Shown: positions 1-11,400 of the stretch, in pieces
Layout: every line of letters starts with the position of its first letter
How positions within the stretch are numbered: position 1 is the first letter of the stretch
Assembly: GCA_001600495.1 (NCBI GenBank)
Contig: BCKE01000069.1
Span: forward strand, 75,223 to 102,001
DNA length: 26,779 nt
Direction: 5' to 3'
Source of the DNA: Pilasporangium apinafurcum
Lineage: Eukaryota; Oomycota; Peronosporomycetes; Pythiales; Pythiaceae
Translations under genes and position numbers: made by a program
The notes under the pieces: generated by a model
What the model was told of the DNA's origin: nothing
The model's input: the letters and a program-made list of their open reading frames with translations, nothing else
The model's database searches: none

Positions 1-418
1 GGTCTTGGATGGTAACCACAATCCTCGAGATCTACTTTTTACGTGGCATTTCTACCAATCTGGACAGTCTTGACTTGCTGTCCTTGAGACCGGAACCACT
101 GTTGATCTCCTCGGGCATGTAATGTCATTGAGTTGCATCCTTTCTTGAAAAGAAGGATAGTGGAGAAAAGATCTCATCGCAGAGAATTGAAAACAAGTTT
201 CTATCGATAGGGAGATAAAACACGTCAAAGCATATCCCACCGGTGGGAGAAACGGGGGAATAAAGGTTAAAAGCCATCAAGAAAGGGTGGCGAAAGGTCG
301 TGTTGCTTGCGTCTCCTCATTCTTTTTTATATGCTGAATCTTCTTGTGCAACGGTGCGATCGATTCGATTGGTGACGTTGCATCGGTGGAGCCATTGTAT
401 TTGACGATCATACGAGTA
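1..418. other. Left-edge region without a supported gene
   Basis: No gene is supported here. The minus strand has a short open stretch (about 37-115, ending in a run of basic residues) that could be the last exon of a gene, but no splice or homology support was seen. The clearest structure is a transposon-terminus-like sequence at 254-270, described separately, so part of this region may be the end of a mobile element whose body lies to the left. Confidence 0.4.
236..270 (+). mobile_element. Solo copy of the TTAA-element terminus
   Basis: Positions 254-270 carry GGGGGAATAAAGGTTAA, the same motif (ending in TTAA) that bounds the element at 16826-17519. Just inside it is a 12-bp perfect palindrome (236-247), mirroring the palindrome next to the terminus at 17482-17501. 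The orientation implies an element body to the left. No matching opposite terminus was found in the window, so this is either a solo end or an element cut by the window edge. Confidence 0.45.
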
Positions 419-1277
419 ATGAAAGATCGGGACACACATGACGCAGCAGCAAGCGACGTAGAAGCCACGAAACGATATGTTATGAGTGACTTGAAGGCTG
501 TTTACGATGATATTGTTCGTGATGACTCACGTGGCATTGGTGGATATCTGTGGAAATTTCCATCAGAAGGAAGCAACAACAGTCAAGAGCAACAATCCAC
601 GCGACGTCTACTGCCTCCTCCAGCTCCATCTTCTTCTTCCCTTCGAAATAACTGGGACAAAATTTATGCATCAACTGTTAGTGATCAGGATGTCTACCCC
701 CGGAAGTGTGATCTTTGCCATGTGTGTTGGGTATCGAGTCGAGATGACGAGGTCGACCACGTCCGAGATTGTAAATCAAGTAAAACAACATTATCTTCTC
801 CAAGTTCAGCACATTCCGCAGATAATCTTGTCAGCAAGTTGGGTACCGCACGGCGCGTTTGGTGTGAAATTGATAGCGCTCTGACCCGTTTACAGGTCGG
901 TTTGATGCGTAACTAGCAAGTGCGGTATGATGTACATAGGGCTTATGGTGATTTTTGATTGTTGGTGATAGTGGCGAGCTGAAATCAATGCTCTGCAGAA
1001 CCCCTCAGTCGACATGATTCCGTTTGTCGACATCTTAGAGGTTACCACACCCGACCAGCCTCCATGCAGTTTCCAAATTGTGACCAGAGATTCGCGACGA
1101 ATCGTCTTTCAACATCGACCTGAATGCAGTGAGAACGAGCAACACGGAGAAGCGCAGGACATGGGAACGAAGATGATCGATGCCGAGCAGTGGTGCGAGT
1201 ATTTGGATGTTTTTAGCCAATACGCGAGACAGCAGGCAACAAAGACGAATCAGCCAAGCAGTCGTACGATTATATAA
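419..1277 (+). CDS. PH-domain protein with an inserted Cys-rich segment
   Basis: Two exons, 419-895 and 999-1277, give 251 residues. The 103-nt intron 896-998 is phase 0 with a CAG|GT donor and a TGCAG acceptor, and splicing joins the two halves of one fold. The protein looks like a pleckstrin-homology domain, a phosphoinositide- or protein-binding adaptor. A GGYLWK start motif lies at residues 41-46, RRVWCEI at 145-151, then an IPFVDILEV strand, SFQIVTRDSRRIVFQ, and the closing helix with the conserved Trp (AEQWCEYLDVF). About 95 residues separate the first and second strands. They are Ser/Pro/Gln-rich and hold a cysteine cluster (C97, C100, C103, H114, C118) that could bind metal. I chose ATG 419 because the frame above it has only a TTG start. 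The partner and pathway are unknown. The stop lies about 77 nt before the next gene on the same strand. Confidence 0.65.
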
Positions 1278-1354
1278 AATACGATAGTTGAGGACTTGAT
1301 AGAAACACTGACCATCACGTTTGTGTAGCTGAAAAGGTGGACGATCAACAGACG

Positions 1355-2760
1355 ATGGAGACAATAGTGCTGGCGCAGATTACTCGCGCAATACTCAGTG
1401 GTGACGAACAAACTTTAAAAGAAATTTTAGAATCGGGTGATAAGAGCTGGCTTCGGTCGCTCACAGACGAAAGCGGCAGTTCCCTTCTCATCATAGCATT
1501 TAAACTTGGTGCTGGACAAAACATTATTAATATGCTGCTTAGTGCTGGAGTCGACTGCAACGACAAGAATCAGGAGTGAGTACCGTAAATGTACCTATCT
1601 TTGTCATCTCTCTCATGCACCCGCCTCACCAGCATTTTTGGTTTGTCTCACGTCAACAGAGATGAAAGTCTCTTGCTACTGGTTGCTGCATCGGGTGATA
1701 TCGATATTATGCGTATCTTACTTGCAGCCGATTACATTGAAATTGATCAACGTTGTGCACTTGGAGCAACCGCTTTCCATGCTGCGGCCAACGCAGGCGA
1801 CGTGCAGGTACACGTTTCCATTGGATTCATGAGTCAATTCAGCAACCTTTGATGGTAAAGTGCTCTCTTTTTCTTGTCTAGATCATGGAGTTACTTTGTG
1901 ATGCAGGGGCATCTCCTTCCACAACTGACGCCAATGGATGGACAGCGATTCACTATGCAGCAGCGTGTCCGACAGGTGTCGATGCTCTGCATTTCTTGTG
2001 CGAGTTAGTTCCAGAATTGATTGATGCGCAGTGCTGCGAAGGCAATACTCCATTGCATGTCGCCTCTGGGTACGGCTGTGTCGAAAATGTCCGTGCATTG
2101 CTTGAAACAGCCGCGAACCCTCATCTTCAAAACTCTTCCGGTCTCAACGCGTATCATGTCGCGCTTTACAACAACAAAATCCCCTGTGCTGTCGCCATCA
2201 ACGACTATTTGAACAGTTCGTCTCGTCTAGACTACAACTTTACAGCAAGAAAGTCGAACGATGAACTCGAGACGACGGAGCTACAACCACTGGTATCATC
2301 TGTTATTGGCAAAACCGACGCGATTTCTGCTCCTGCGATCGTGGATGACGTCATTCATGAAAGCGCCTGGATCCAGTTAGTCACAGACGATGGTTTGCCG
2401 TATTTCTATAACTCTGTTACGGGAGAATCCACGTGGCACAAACCGTCAGAGGGAACTTATCAGCAGGCATACATATTTGGTGACACTTGGAGCGGTGAAC
2501 AAAGCGAAGATTTATTCGGCTTAGACCGAGAGCACATGGATGGAGCCCAATCGTTACCGCTATGTATGGTTCCAATGGTCAGTTTATTGAACTCATTGGA
2601 TGATCCCATGGCTGCTTCAAAATTAGACTTCAAATGGAGGAAATTGCGTCAAAAACGCCGACAGCAGGTTATGAAGCACCGTCAGCGGTACCACATGACT
2701 AGTCATCAAGCGTCCGAAATGACAAGAGATACTGTTCGACCAGTTAATCTGGATTTGTAA
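1355..2760 (+). CDS. Ankyrin-repeat protein with a WW domain
   Basis: Three exons, 1355-1575, 1660-1807 and 1882-2760, encode about 415 residues. The introns are 84 nt (GTGAGT donor) and 74 nt, and both keep the reading frame. Ankyrin repeats fill roughly residues 20-200, with recognisable consensus pieces such as GWTAIHYAAA and GNTPLHVASGYG. A WW domain covers residues 286-311, with both signature tryptophans (W286, W308) and the YFYNSVTGESTW core, so it should bind proline-rich ligands. A strongly basic stretch follows at about 373-392 and could be a nuclear-localisation or RNA/DNA-contact segment. The combination suggests a scaffold or adaptor. ATG 1355 is used because the frame just above it has only GTG; a further 5' exon cannot be excluded, since an AG acceptor-like site lies at 1328. 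Confidence 0.8.
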
Positions 2761-2837
2761 GAACTATTAGTACACGCGAATGCCCAATTAACTTAATGTG
2801 AACCAGAAAGAAACACTTTAAAATACCTCCTTTGACA

Positions 2838-5343
2838 CTATTTTGTATCTGTTTGAATCTTCTGGATCAAAACGCTGATAAGGACTCGACCCTCGATATC
2901 TCTTGGGATTTGATCCACTACAACAATCCTTTCCAAGGCAAACGCATCACCCTGCTTCTTCTTCATAATGAAATGATGAATTGTAGCAAGACTATCGTCC
3001 ACAAACTTTAATGCTCCATCAGTCAGCTTTATAGCCAACGTAAAGGAAATCTTCGGTGCTTCAGTTTGATGCTCAAAATCCTTTTCGTTTCGTTCAGTAG
3101 GTAAAACTGCAACGTCTGAGACAAGCGGATGTGAAGCGACCAGCTCTTCACAGGGAAGCGTTGCACAAACGAGCGTGTTCTCATCAAATTCATAACCTGG
3201 AAATTTGGCTGTAGCAACAACATTGAGTTGAGTACTGTCGGCGCTGATACTGACGAATATTCCAGTCGGCACAATTTGATTTCGTGTGTAAGGTACTGTG
3301 GAGTCAATGCACACTTCATAAATATCTAATTCTTCTCCAAGTCGTTTGGGCTTGCTTAAACGACACTGCACTCCACTTACAGCCGCTCCTAGCTCCTGTA
3401 GAGCAGATGTTCGTTTCCGAATCGGGTCTAGTAATTCCTTTGTCATCAGCACGCATCCTACAGTCACAAAAGTCGATAATACACGCCAACATTGCAGTTT
3501 AGATTGCCAAGACGCCAAGCCTTTTAGTACACTAGGCAACATGGATGTTGGCGCGCCAGCACAGACGATTGATCGCAGGGCAGTTGACTCGAGATTCCTC
3601 AAAGTGCTGCACTTGGATAATCGCACTAACAATATTGGCGAGAGGATGAGAGTAGATACCTACGTCAACAAAGAATTCCGTGCATATGTGAGCCTCATCC
3701 CATTTATATATTGAGTAAACACAGCGAGTTGTACTACCTGGTAATTTGATAAACACTTCACAATCACCTGCTCTAATGATGGTGTTGCCTGTTCTGAGAG
3801 CAGTAGCAGCGATTTCCCAAGTACAATCGCAGGAAGTATGCCTAATGTCAATCCGCCAGGATGGTAAGCTGGCAAACAACTCAAGATCCAATGGCTTGGA
3901 ATGCTGCCGTCATCGTCGCAAAAAACTTGAGAAGTAAATGCTGTCACAGCACGTTCGACACTGACGATGACCTCAAAGTGCGTGACTTTCGTCACGTGGT
4001 CTGCTTCAATGAACTCGAGCGCAATCGTCTCTGGCGATACCTTTATCATTTAGGCAAGTGAAGTTAGAAACCATGGGTGATGATAGCGTTGGAATTGAAC
4101 CACATACCTTTTTGAAAAGAATACTCCGACGCGTTGTGTTTGTGGCTAACTTGTTGAACGAAATGAAGTCGGTTGATTCTGTTATATTGCTTTGCAGAAC
4201 GACTACGTTCTGTTGGCGCCTACGAGTTTTCTTTGTATTGCTCCCGTCCGATGGTGTATCCCATACCACCCATAGGTATTCACTCATAGGTTTGTGCTGA
4301 CTATCGATTGCTCCTACAGCAATCGCCCCATCAAGACTCCAGATAGCCAACACAAGCACCAGATATTCCATGCATGAGGACGCGTTCGTTATATCCACAA
4401 CATCATGTGTCTGAAAACCGTGCATTTCTAAACCGGCAGCTACTCGCTCAACGATCTCCACGAATTGGTGGTACCGCAAGATTTTTCCTGTTGTGTGGTG
4501 TTCTATTATGCCAGCTCCTCCACAGTGAAGACGAGCGTACTGAAGCACATTGGCGCTGATATTCAGTCCATGCAGCCCAGATAAATCCATTGGATATCCC
4601 ACAAGTACATTTTCACACTTCATATCCACCTTCTCGTCATTTTGCATTTTTATTGAGAAAGGGTCATCTTGCACCAGCACTGCGTCTGATGAATCCCTCT
4701 CTTTTGCTTCTCGCACTGTTACGGCGTGGGATTTCTGCGGAAACAATGAATTTACTGTGAATGACCAATGCCACGATAGGACTCGTATTCGTCATGACAT
4801 GAAAGCAAAATCTTACCAGTCCATCCTCTACCGCTACCAGACGATCACGAATAGTCTGAAAAACCTCCTGTGTTTCCCCATAGACACATTACTTTTCACA
4901 ATTAAACAAGAATTTCCTTTCAACCATCTTATGCAGAAGACAATAGATGTACTTCATGCTGATCGTGTGTCATGTCCATGCGCGCGTTTGTTTCCTCACG
5001 TATGCGCTCAATTTCTCTACTCAGAAACAACCCAACAGATAGAGCAGGCTCATAAATTGGATTCGCAGTACAATGTACCGTTAATGTTTAATGCACGCGT
5101 CCTCACTTGTTCATATGAGCTAGCGCAGTCTCCATTTCCATTCGCCAGCGCGCATTGCGGTCTATCATCTGCTGCTCAAGCATCTGCACACAACGAGCAA
5201 TTTCATCGGCGCAAGCGCTCTACAGAGACGAGAAGTTTTGAGCGGTAACATTTTATGGGTTAGTAGACAGAGCGTAAAAGATGATCGAGCGCAGCATGCA
5301 TGGACAAGACCTGCATCTCCTTCAACCACGTTCGTTCCGCCAT
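2838..5343 (-). CDS. AMP-binding (acyl-CoA synthetase-like) protein, probably catalytically impaired
   Basis: Seven exons on the minus strand: 5343-5311, 5219-5107, 5016-4953, 4867-4817, 4734-4108, 4040-3738 and 3659-2838, about 670 residues. All junctions are GT-AG and in phase. The exon 4 acceptor could instead be 12 nt further in, and the first 11-residue exon is the least certain. Residues 12-100 are charged and helical, probably a coiled coil. From about 120 onward the protein follows the adenylate-forming (ANL) fold: an N-terminal LQYARLHCGG segment, the LPAYHPGG motif (352-359), a CAGAP motif, and a C-terminal ELVASHPLVSDVAVLP stretch. The usual Ser/Thr/Gly-rich ATP loop is replaced by IEADHVTKVTHFEV (307-320), and the C-terminal catalytic lysine position reads R655 in IEGRVL. 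A degenerate AMP-binding domain, as in DIP2-type proteins, fits, but the exact family is not fixed. Confidence 0.65.
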
Positions 5344-6211
5344 TTCTTTCTATTACATTGAAGTGGCGTCCAGGATTCATTCAGGTTGTCAATAATTGCG
5401 TAAATAGGTCCATTATACATAATATATTAATTTCTGACCGATTAGCATCGTGTGCAGCAAGTAAGCAGACAGGATGAATGGGACACCTTTCACATGCGAG
5501 CGCATACGCTATCATGAAACGACGAAGACAGTCACATAGAGCTTTTCCAGGTACGATATCGCATAGCAAGTCTTGTGAGCATGCATTCGTTGATCCTGGA
5601 TACTTGGACCCATTCATGGTGCGAAATTACGATAAGATGTACTTTCTGGAAAGTACCCACACGTTAATTAAAGGATTGCAATTTGGATTCCTCGATTCTA
5701 TACGCCAAAGGATACATGAAAAAGGAATCGTTGTCATCCCAGTACATAAAACACACCAATAACATAACAAAACATTGAGCGTTGCATTATGTCTCCAGGT
5801 CAGGCACATCCATTCGCCCATCACGCACCATATCGTGTCGTCTTCTTTTAGCCAATTGTCACAACTTGTACTGTTTCGCAGTCAATTTGATTGGATAGCT
5901 ATTGGGATGTTAAAAACCTTTGTCCGGTCTTTGGTCAATTATTGCCAAGGTCAGGCACTCTGGTGTGGCTGGGCTATGTCGATGAATATCAGTTGCGCCT
6001 GACCTTAGTGTTTGATTGATCGACATGATTTTTTAGTACATCTTCTCGCTGTCTGCAACTAGGTTCTTGAGTATCCATCCAGTATTGATGGTAAATGAAG
6101 TGGCAGTATTGAACACATAATGCATCCAATCGCAAATTACATGTTTCTTCCTTTAACACATGCACTTTCATTTTGGTACTCACCTAGCCAGATTCAACAC
6201 GGCAACAAGTA
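5344..6211. other. Divergent intergenic region
   Basis: This 868-bp gap separates the minus-strand AMP-binding gene from the plus-strand aminotransferase gene, so it should hold both promoters. A minus-strand open stretch at 6171-5989 begins with ATG and reads like protein (several Cys, no low-complexity sequence), and further open pieces follow at 5824-5627 and 5617-5381. I could not join them with in-phase introns, so no gene is called. An 11-bp direct repeat (5797-5807, 5948-5958) with an inverted partner (5996-6006) is present. Confidence 0.35.
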
Positions 6212-8299
6212 ATGCGCAACTACCCAGCCAAATTTCTGCAGAAGAAATCTTCGTCGCGGTATTTTTGTGAGGAACTCGAGGAGGATTTGTCTTCACGGAT
6301 TGCGTCCACCAACCACGTCGATGCGGAAACTGATCAATTGACGCAGTTCATTGCCGCCAATGTGATCGGCAAAGACACACTCTTTGACTCACCATTCGGT
6401 CAAAAAGCGCTATGTTATGCAGATTACACTGCAAGCGGCAAATCTCTTGCGTGTATCGAAGATTTTATCCGCCAGGAAGTGCTGCCACTATACGGGAACA
6501 CGCATACGACCACATCGATTACTGGGTTGCAAACCACGTGCTACCGTCATGAAGCCCGGCAGATCATCGCGCAGGCTGTGAATGCCAAACTCGATCAGGA
6601 TTGCGTGTTGTTTACCGGTCAGGGCAGTACGAGCGCGATCAGCAAGCTTGTTAACATCCTTGGCCTGAATGTGCCTGATGAACGGAGCTACAACATCCCA
6701 AAACAACGACGTCCTGTGGTGATTGTAAGCCCATTTGAGCATCATTCTAACTTGCTTCCATGGCGAGAAAGCATTGCTGAGGTCGTCATGATCCCAGAAA
6801 ATGACCATGGACGGATGGACTTAAACGCATTGCGTCAGAAACTAAGAGAATATAAAGATCGGCCATTGAGAATAGGGTCTTTCTCTGCTGCGTCGAATCT
6901 CACAGGGGTATTGGCGGAAGTCGATCATGTGTCAGCGATTTTGCATGAGTATGGTGCGTTAGTATTCTGGGATTATGCGACTTGTGCTCCTTATGTGAAC
7001 ATCGACATGAATCCCATCGTTGGTGGATCCATGCGGCCATATGTCTACAAGGACGCAATCTTCATTTCTGGTCATAAGCTCATTGGAGGTCCTGGTTCGC
7101 CTGGCGTCTTGGTCGTGAAGGAGAAACTGCTCAGGAACGCAGTACCAACCGTGCCCGGTGGCGGCACTGTCTTCTTTGTCACAGAAAAAGATCATCGATA
7201 CCTATCGAACCCCATCGAACGAGAAGAAGGCGGCACACCTGACATCATTGGCAGCATTCGTTTAGGTTTGGCGTTCCAATTGAAGCAACGAGTCGGTCCT
7301 GCAAACATCATGGCGATTGAGAAGCGACACGTCCAGCGCGCACGGGTATCTTTGAAGAAAAATCCAAATATTGTGATCCTTGGAAGAAACGATGTGAATC
7401 AATTGCCCATTTTCTCGTTCTTAGTGCGCTTTGGTGATCGTTTCCTACACTATAACTTTGTCTGCGCGCTGCTGAATGATCTCTTTGGAATTCAAACACG
7501 CGGCGGATGTCAGTGTGCTGGCCCCTATGGTGCTCGCTTGTTGGGCTTGAAGAAACACGACATTGTAGTACTAGAAAACGCTATGCTTAACGGCAATGAG
7601 ATATTGAAACCAGGCTTCTCACGCATGAGCTTCCCATATTTTATGGCCGACGCTGATGTCGAGTATATCTTGGAAGCTGTACATTTCGTTGCGAACGAAG
7701 GCTGGAAGTTTCTACCACAGTATAAGTACAATCCCAAGAATGGTGCCTGGAATCACAGGACGCGATTTAACGAGTTTCCAAACCGTAAGTGGCTTTCAAG
7801 TTTCACTTGTGGTAACCAACAACAAGCTTCCAAGAGAAAACGATTAAGTATTAGCTCATTACCCACAGAGAAACCAAGACATGTGACCGATCTGCGCGCG
7901 CATCAGCAGGAAAACTTGACCCTAGCAAAAAAACTCGCGAAAGACAGCTTTGGCAAGCGATTTGCACGCATTTTCCAGCACCGGTCACTACCAAGCATGG
8001 TGGACAAGAAGCAGGAATCGATGCGATGGTTTGTCGACCCAGCAGAAGCCTCCGATGCAATCATCCGTGGCGTGAAACCAGGGTTGAGTAGCAAAATTTG
8101 TGGCCCATGTCAGCCACAATTGTATTTAACAAACAAGCTGAAAAATCAATATTGTGAGAGTGAAGACATACCGCTGATTCGACCGAATGCAACTACATTG
8201 GAGGCGTTGGACTTGGAAGCCATCACGCTTGGAAGCGATCGAAGCATGAACAAACGAGACAACTTCTCGTATTCATTGGTAGACGATATTTTTGTGTAG
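6212..8299 (+). CDS. Class V aminotransferase / cysteine-desulfurase-like protein
   Basis: A single intronless frame of 695 residues starts at ATG 6212. It is a PLP-dependent fold-type I enzyme of the class V family. The Schiff-base lysine is in SGHKLIGG (K289), preceded by a conserved FWDYATCAPYVNIDMNP block. An RGGCQCAGPYG motif (C433, C435) sits where cysteine desulfurases carry the sulfur-accepting cysteine. The likely activity is removal of sulfur from cysteine or a related substrate; this is family-based inference. It is a close paralogue of the neighbouring minus-strand gene across nearly its whole length, including the post-catalytic RWFVDPAEASDA segment and the linker. It ends before the PP-loop domain present in that neighbour. 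The two stops are 185 bp apart, tail to tail. Its short divergent C-terminus (about residues 660-695) has no counterpart. Confidence 0.85.
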   Translation: MRNYPAKFLQKKSSSRYFCEELEEDLSSRIASTNHVDAETDQLTQFIAANVIGKDTLFDSPFGQKALCYADYTASGKSLACIEDFIRQEVLPLYGNTHTTTSITGLQTTCYRHEARQIIAQAVNAKLDQDCVLFTGQGSTSAISKLVNILGLNVPDERSYNIPKQRRPVVIVSPFEHHSNLLPWRESIAEVVMIPENDHGRMDLNALRQKLREYKDRPLRIGSFSAASNLTGVLAEVDHVSAILHEYGALVFWDYATCAPYVNIDMNPIVGGSMRPYVYKDAIFISGHKLIGGPGSPGVLVVKEKLLRNAVPTVPGGGTVFFVTEKDHRYLSNPIEREEGGTPDIIGSIRLGLAFQLKQRVGPANIMAIEKRHVQRARVSLKKNPNIVILGRNDVNQLPIFSFLVRFGDRFLHYNFVCALLNDLFGIQTRGGCQCAGPYGARLLGLKKHDIVVLENAMLNGNEILKPGFSRMSFPYFMADADVEYILEAVHFVANEGWKFLPQYKYNPKNGAWNHRTRFNEFPNRKWLSSFTCGNQQQASKRKRLSISSLPTEKPRHVTDLRAHQQENLTLAKKLAKDSFGKRFARIFQHRSLPSMVDKKQESMRWFVDPAEASDAIIRGVKPGLSSKICGPCQPQLYLTNKLKNQYCESEDIPLIRPNATTLEALDLEAITLGSDRSMNKRDNFSYSLVDDIFV

Positions 8300-8484
8300 C
8301 AAATAGCTACAAAACTCTGAGAACTTGACTGGCAATGATACTTTTTTTACCATACTTTTCTTCGCGACAATTGCAGAGCGCTAAAATATGACAGGTGCTA
8401 CATAGAGCCATTCGTATATCATACTTATGGATCTATTAAGGTCAAAAGCTTACGGTTGTATATAGAGGTAGAAGCTCAGTTTTT

Positions 8485-11400
8485 CTAGGAATTAGTTGCT
8501 ATTGCTTCAATGTCACCATTTACCTCGGTACTATTCGCCACTTTACCATTGGCAACGGGCTGTTTTCTCGGTTTCGTTGACGGAGCTTTCGGTCGAATCT
8601 GTTTGGCTTGTTCAATGCGGGTTCGAATAGCGTTCATCGGTTCATAGATGGAGTCATCCATGAGCGGCAAAAGTGCACGTCGAATACTATTGTACATGTC
8701 AGGATACAAACTCTCCTCTTGTGCAAGCATTTTCTTGACACGATGGCGCTCCTTTGGTTCCTCAAAGCACGCTGGGCAGTTTTCATTGATCACAGGCAGT
8801 CGAGCATCATAGGCAAATTTCTTGAGTTCATGCTCACGTACATATGCCAATGGCCGCAAAATTTCGACGTCTTTTTGATCATTCCAGTATTTCGCCTTCA
8901 TGGTACGCAATTGTCCATTGTGGATAGCAGACATGAGGAAACTCTCGGCCAAATCATCTAGATGCTGCGCCAAAACCAACTTGTTAAATTTGTGCGTACG
9001 ACAACATGTGTACAACAAGCCACGCTTCATACGCGAACAGTAACTGCAGATCGAATCACCCGATAATTCACACGCTGCACGTTCGATGATATTCTCCGAT
9101 AGGTAGTGATATTCGACACCAAGTGCTTTCATGTAATCCTTCAGTGGACTTGGATCAAATGATGGTGTTTGCGGATCCACGGTCGCACAGGCCAACACAA
9201 ATTTGACTGGTGCACGTTTTTGAAAACTGAGTAGAATATGAAGCAAACTTAAAGAATCTTTTCCACCAGACACCCCGAGAAGCAATCGATCGCCATCCTG
9301 GATCATTCCCCACTGCATCATCGCCTGACCAACCCAGCGCATAAGCTTCTTTGGTGGCGTTGGAAAGAGCTTTGTCGCAGTAACTTTCTGTGTCATCTGG
9401 GTCGTAATTTCTTGCACATGAGAGAGACTAACTGTGGCACTGCCATTTATGGTATCATTGGTGTGGCTAACGTCAGATCGAAGAGGGTACTTGCCTCCAG
9501 TCTGACGATCATCGGACACTATACCATTGTCTTTGAATGAAGGAGGACAGCAGTTTTGTGTTTGGCACGCTGCCCCAGTACCCGAAGTGAGCGACGTGAC
9601 TGCTACTTCCAGTGCCTTCAAAGTACCATTTTTAGCTTCAACTGGATTCGCAGCAATGTCCCATTGGTGATGAAGTGTGCCTGTGAGATATCGCTCCGGA
9701 TGGTACGGGCCACAAATTTGAGAGCTAATAGCAGGTTTTACACCCTGTCGAAGTGCATCGGAAGCTTCCGATGGATACACAAACCAACGTAGTTCTTCAT
9801 ATGACTCTTCTAGCATCTGTACAGCAGAAGTAGCTACCGAAATCGTATTCTTGGTACAATCTTCGGCAAGTTTCCTTGCCAACACGAGATTTTCTTGTTG
9901 ATGGGCTCGCAGGTCAAGCTCATCGATACTCACACTTGTTTCACTTACAGGTGCTGGGCGTTCCATGTCCGTTGCAAAATGTGTTAGCCATTTACGGTTT
10001 GGGAATTTTGTGAAACGCGTTGTATGCTTCCATGCCCCACTCTTATGATTAAATTTGTATTGCGGCAAAAATTTCCATCCTTCATTCGCAACGAAATGAA
10101 TGGCTTCCAAAATGTAGTCCACATCGGAATCTGTCATAAAATATGGAAAGCTTATGCGAGAAAACCCTGGACGCAGCATTTCTTTTTTCTCGATCAGCGC
10201 ATTCTCCAGTGCCAGTACATCCTTTTTCTTTAATCCCAACAATCTAATCCCATATGGACCAGCGCACTGGCAGCCTCCACGTGTTTGGATGCCGAATAGA
10301 TCATTCAGCAATGCACACACAAAGTTGTAATGCAGGAACCGTTCTCCGAAGCGTACAAGAAACGAAAATACCGGCAGTTGATCCACGTCATCGCGTCCAA
10401 GCAACACGATACTCTCGTTCTTGCTGAGCGATGCACGCACACGTTCCACATGCCGCTTTTCAATCATCATGATGTTTCGAGGTCCCACTCGTTGCTTCAA
10501 TTCAAATGCAAGACTGAGGCGAATACTGCCAATGATATCCGGGGTGCCGCCTTCCTCGCGTTCCGCTCGATTGGACAAGTATCGATGATCTTTTTCAGTG
10601 ACAAAAAACACAGTTCCACCACCAGGAGCTGTTGGCACCGCATTCCCAAGCAATCGCTTTTTCACAACCAGCACACCAGGCGAGCCTGGACCACCGACGA
10701 ATTTGTGGCCAGAGATGAAAATGGCGTCTTTGTAGACGAAAGGGCGAAGCTCGCCACTCACCACAGGGTTCATATCAATATTGACGTACGGTGCACATGT
10801 CGCGTAATCCCAGAATGCCAAAGCACCATGTTGATGCAAAATAGCGGTGATCATGTCGGTGTCGGACAAAATTCCCGTTAGATTCGAAGCTGCAGAGAAT
10901 GAGCCGATTTTCAGTGGACGGTCTGCAAATACTTGCAGTTTTTCGCGTAACACTTCCAAATCCATGTGGCCACGGTCATTCTCTGGAATCATAATCACTT
11001 CTGCAACACTTTCCCGCCAAGGCAAAAGGTTTGAGTGATGCTCAAACGGACTCACAAATACCACAGGACGGGGGGTACCTGGTGGCAACGGGATATTCAG
11101 TCCAAGCGCCGTCACCAGCTTGCTCACTGCGCTTGTGCTACCCTGGCCCGTGAATAATACGCAATCTTCTGCACCTCGTCCAGTGATCTTTGCATTAACT
11201 GCTTGTGCGATGATCTGTCGTGCTTCATGACGGAAACAGGTGGTCTGCAGCCCTGTGATTGATGTTGTCGTGTGTGTATTGCCATACAACGGCAACACTT
11301 CGTCACGAATGTAATCTTCAATGCACGCAAGCGGCTTGCCACTGGCCGTGAAATCTGCGTAACAGAGCGCTTTCTTCCCATACGGAGACTCAAACAGCGT

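Noticed and set aside
4550-5248. 232-codon open frame on the plus strand
   Set aside because: It lies opposite the N-terminal exons of the AMP-binding gene, whose coiled-coil exons splice in phase; the plus-strand translation looks random.
10330-10881. 183-codon plus-strand frame opposite the fusion gene
   Set aside because: It is antisense to a well-conserved part of the aminotransferase domain, so it is a compositional shadow.
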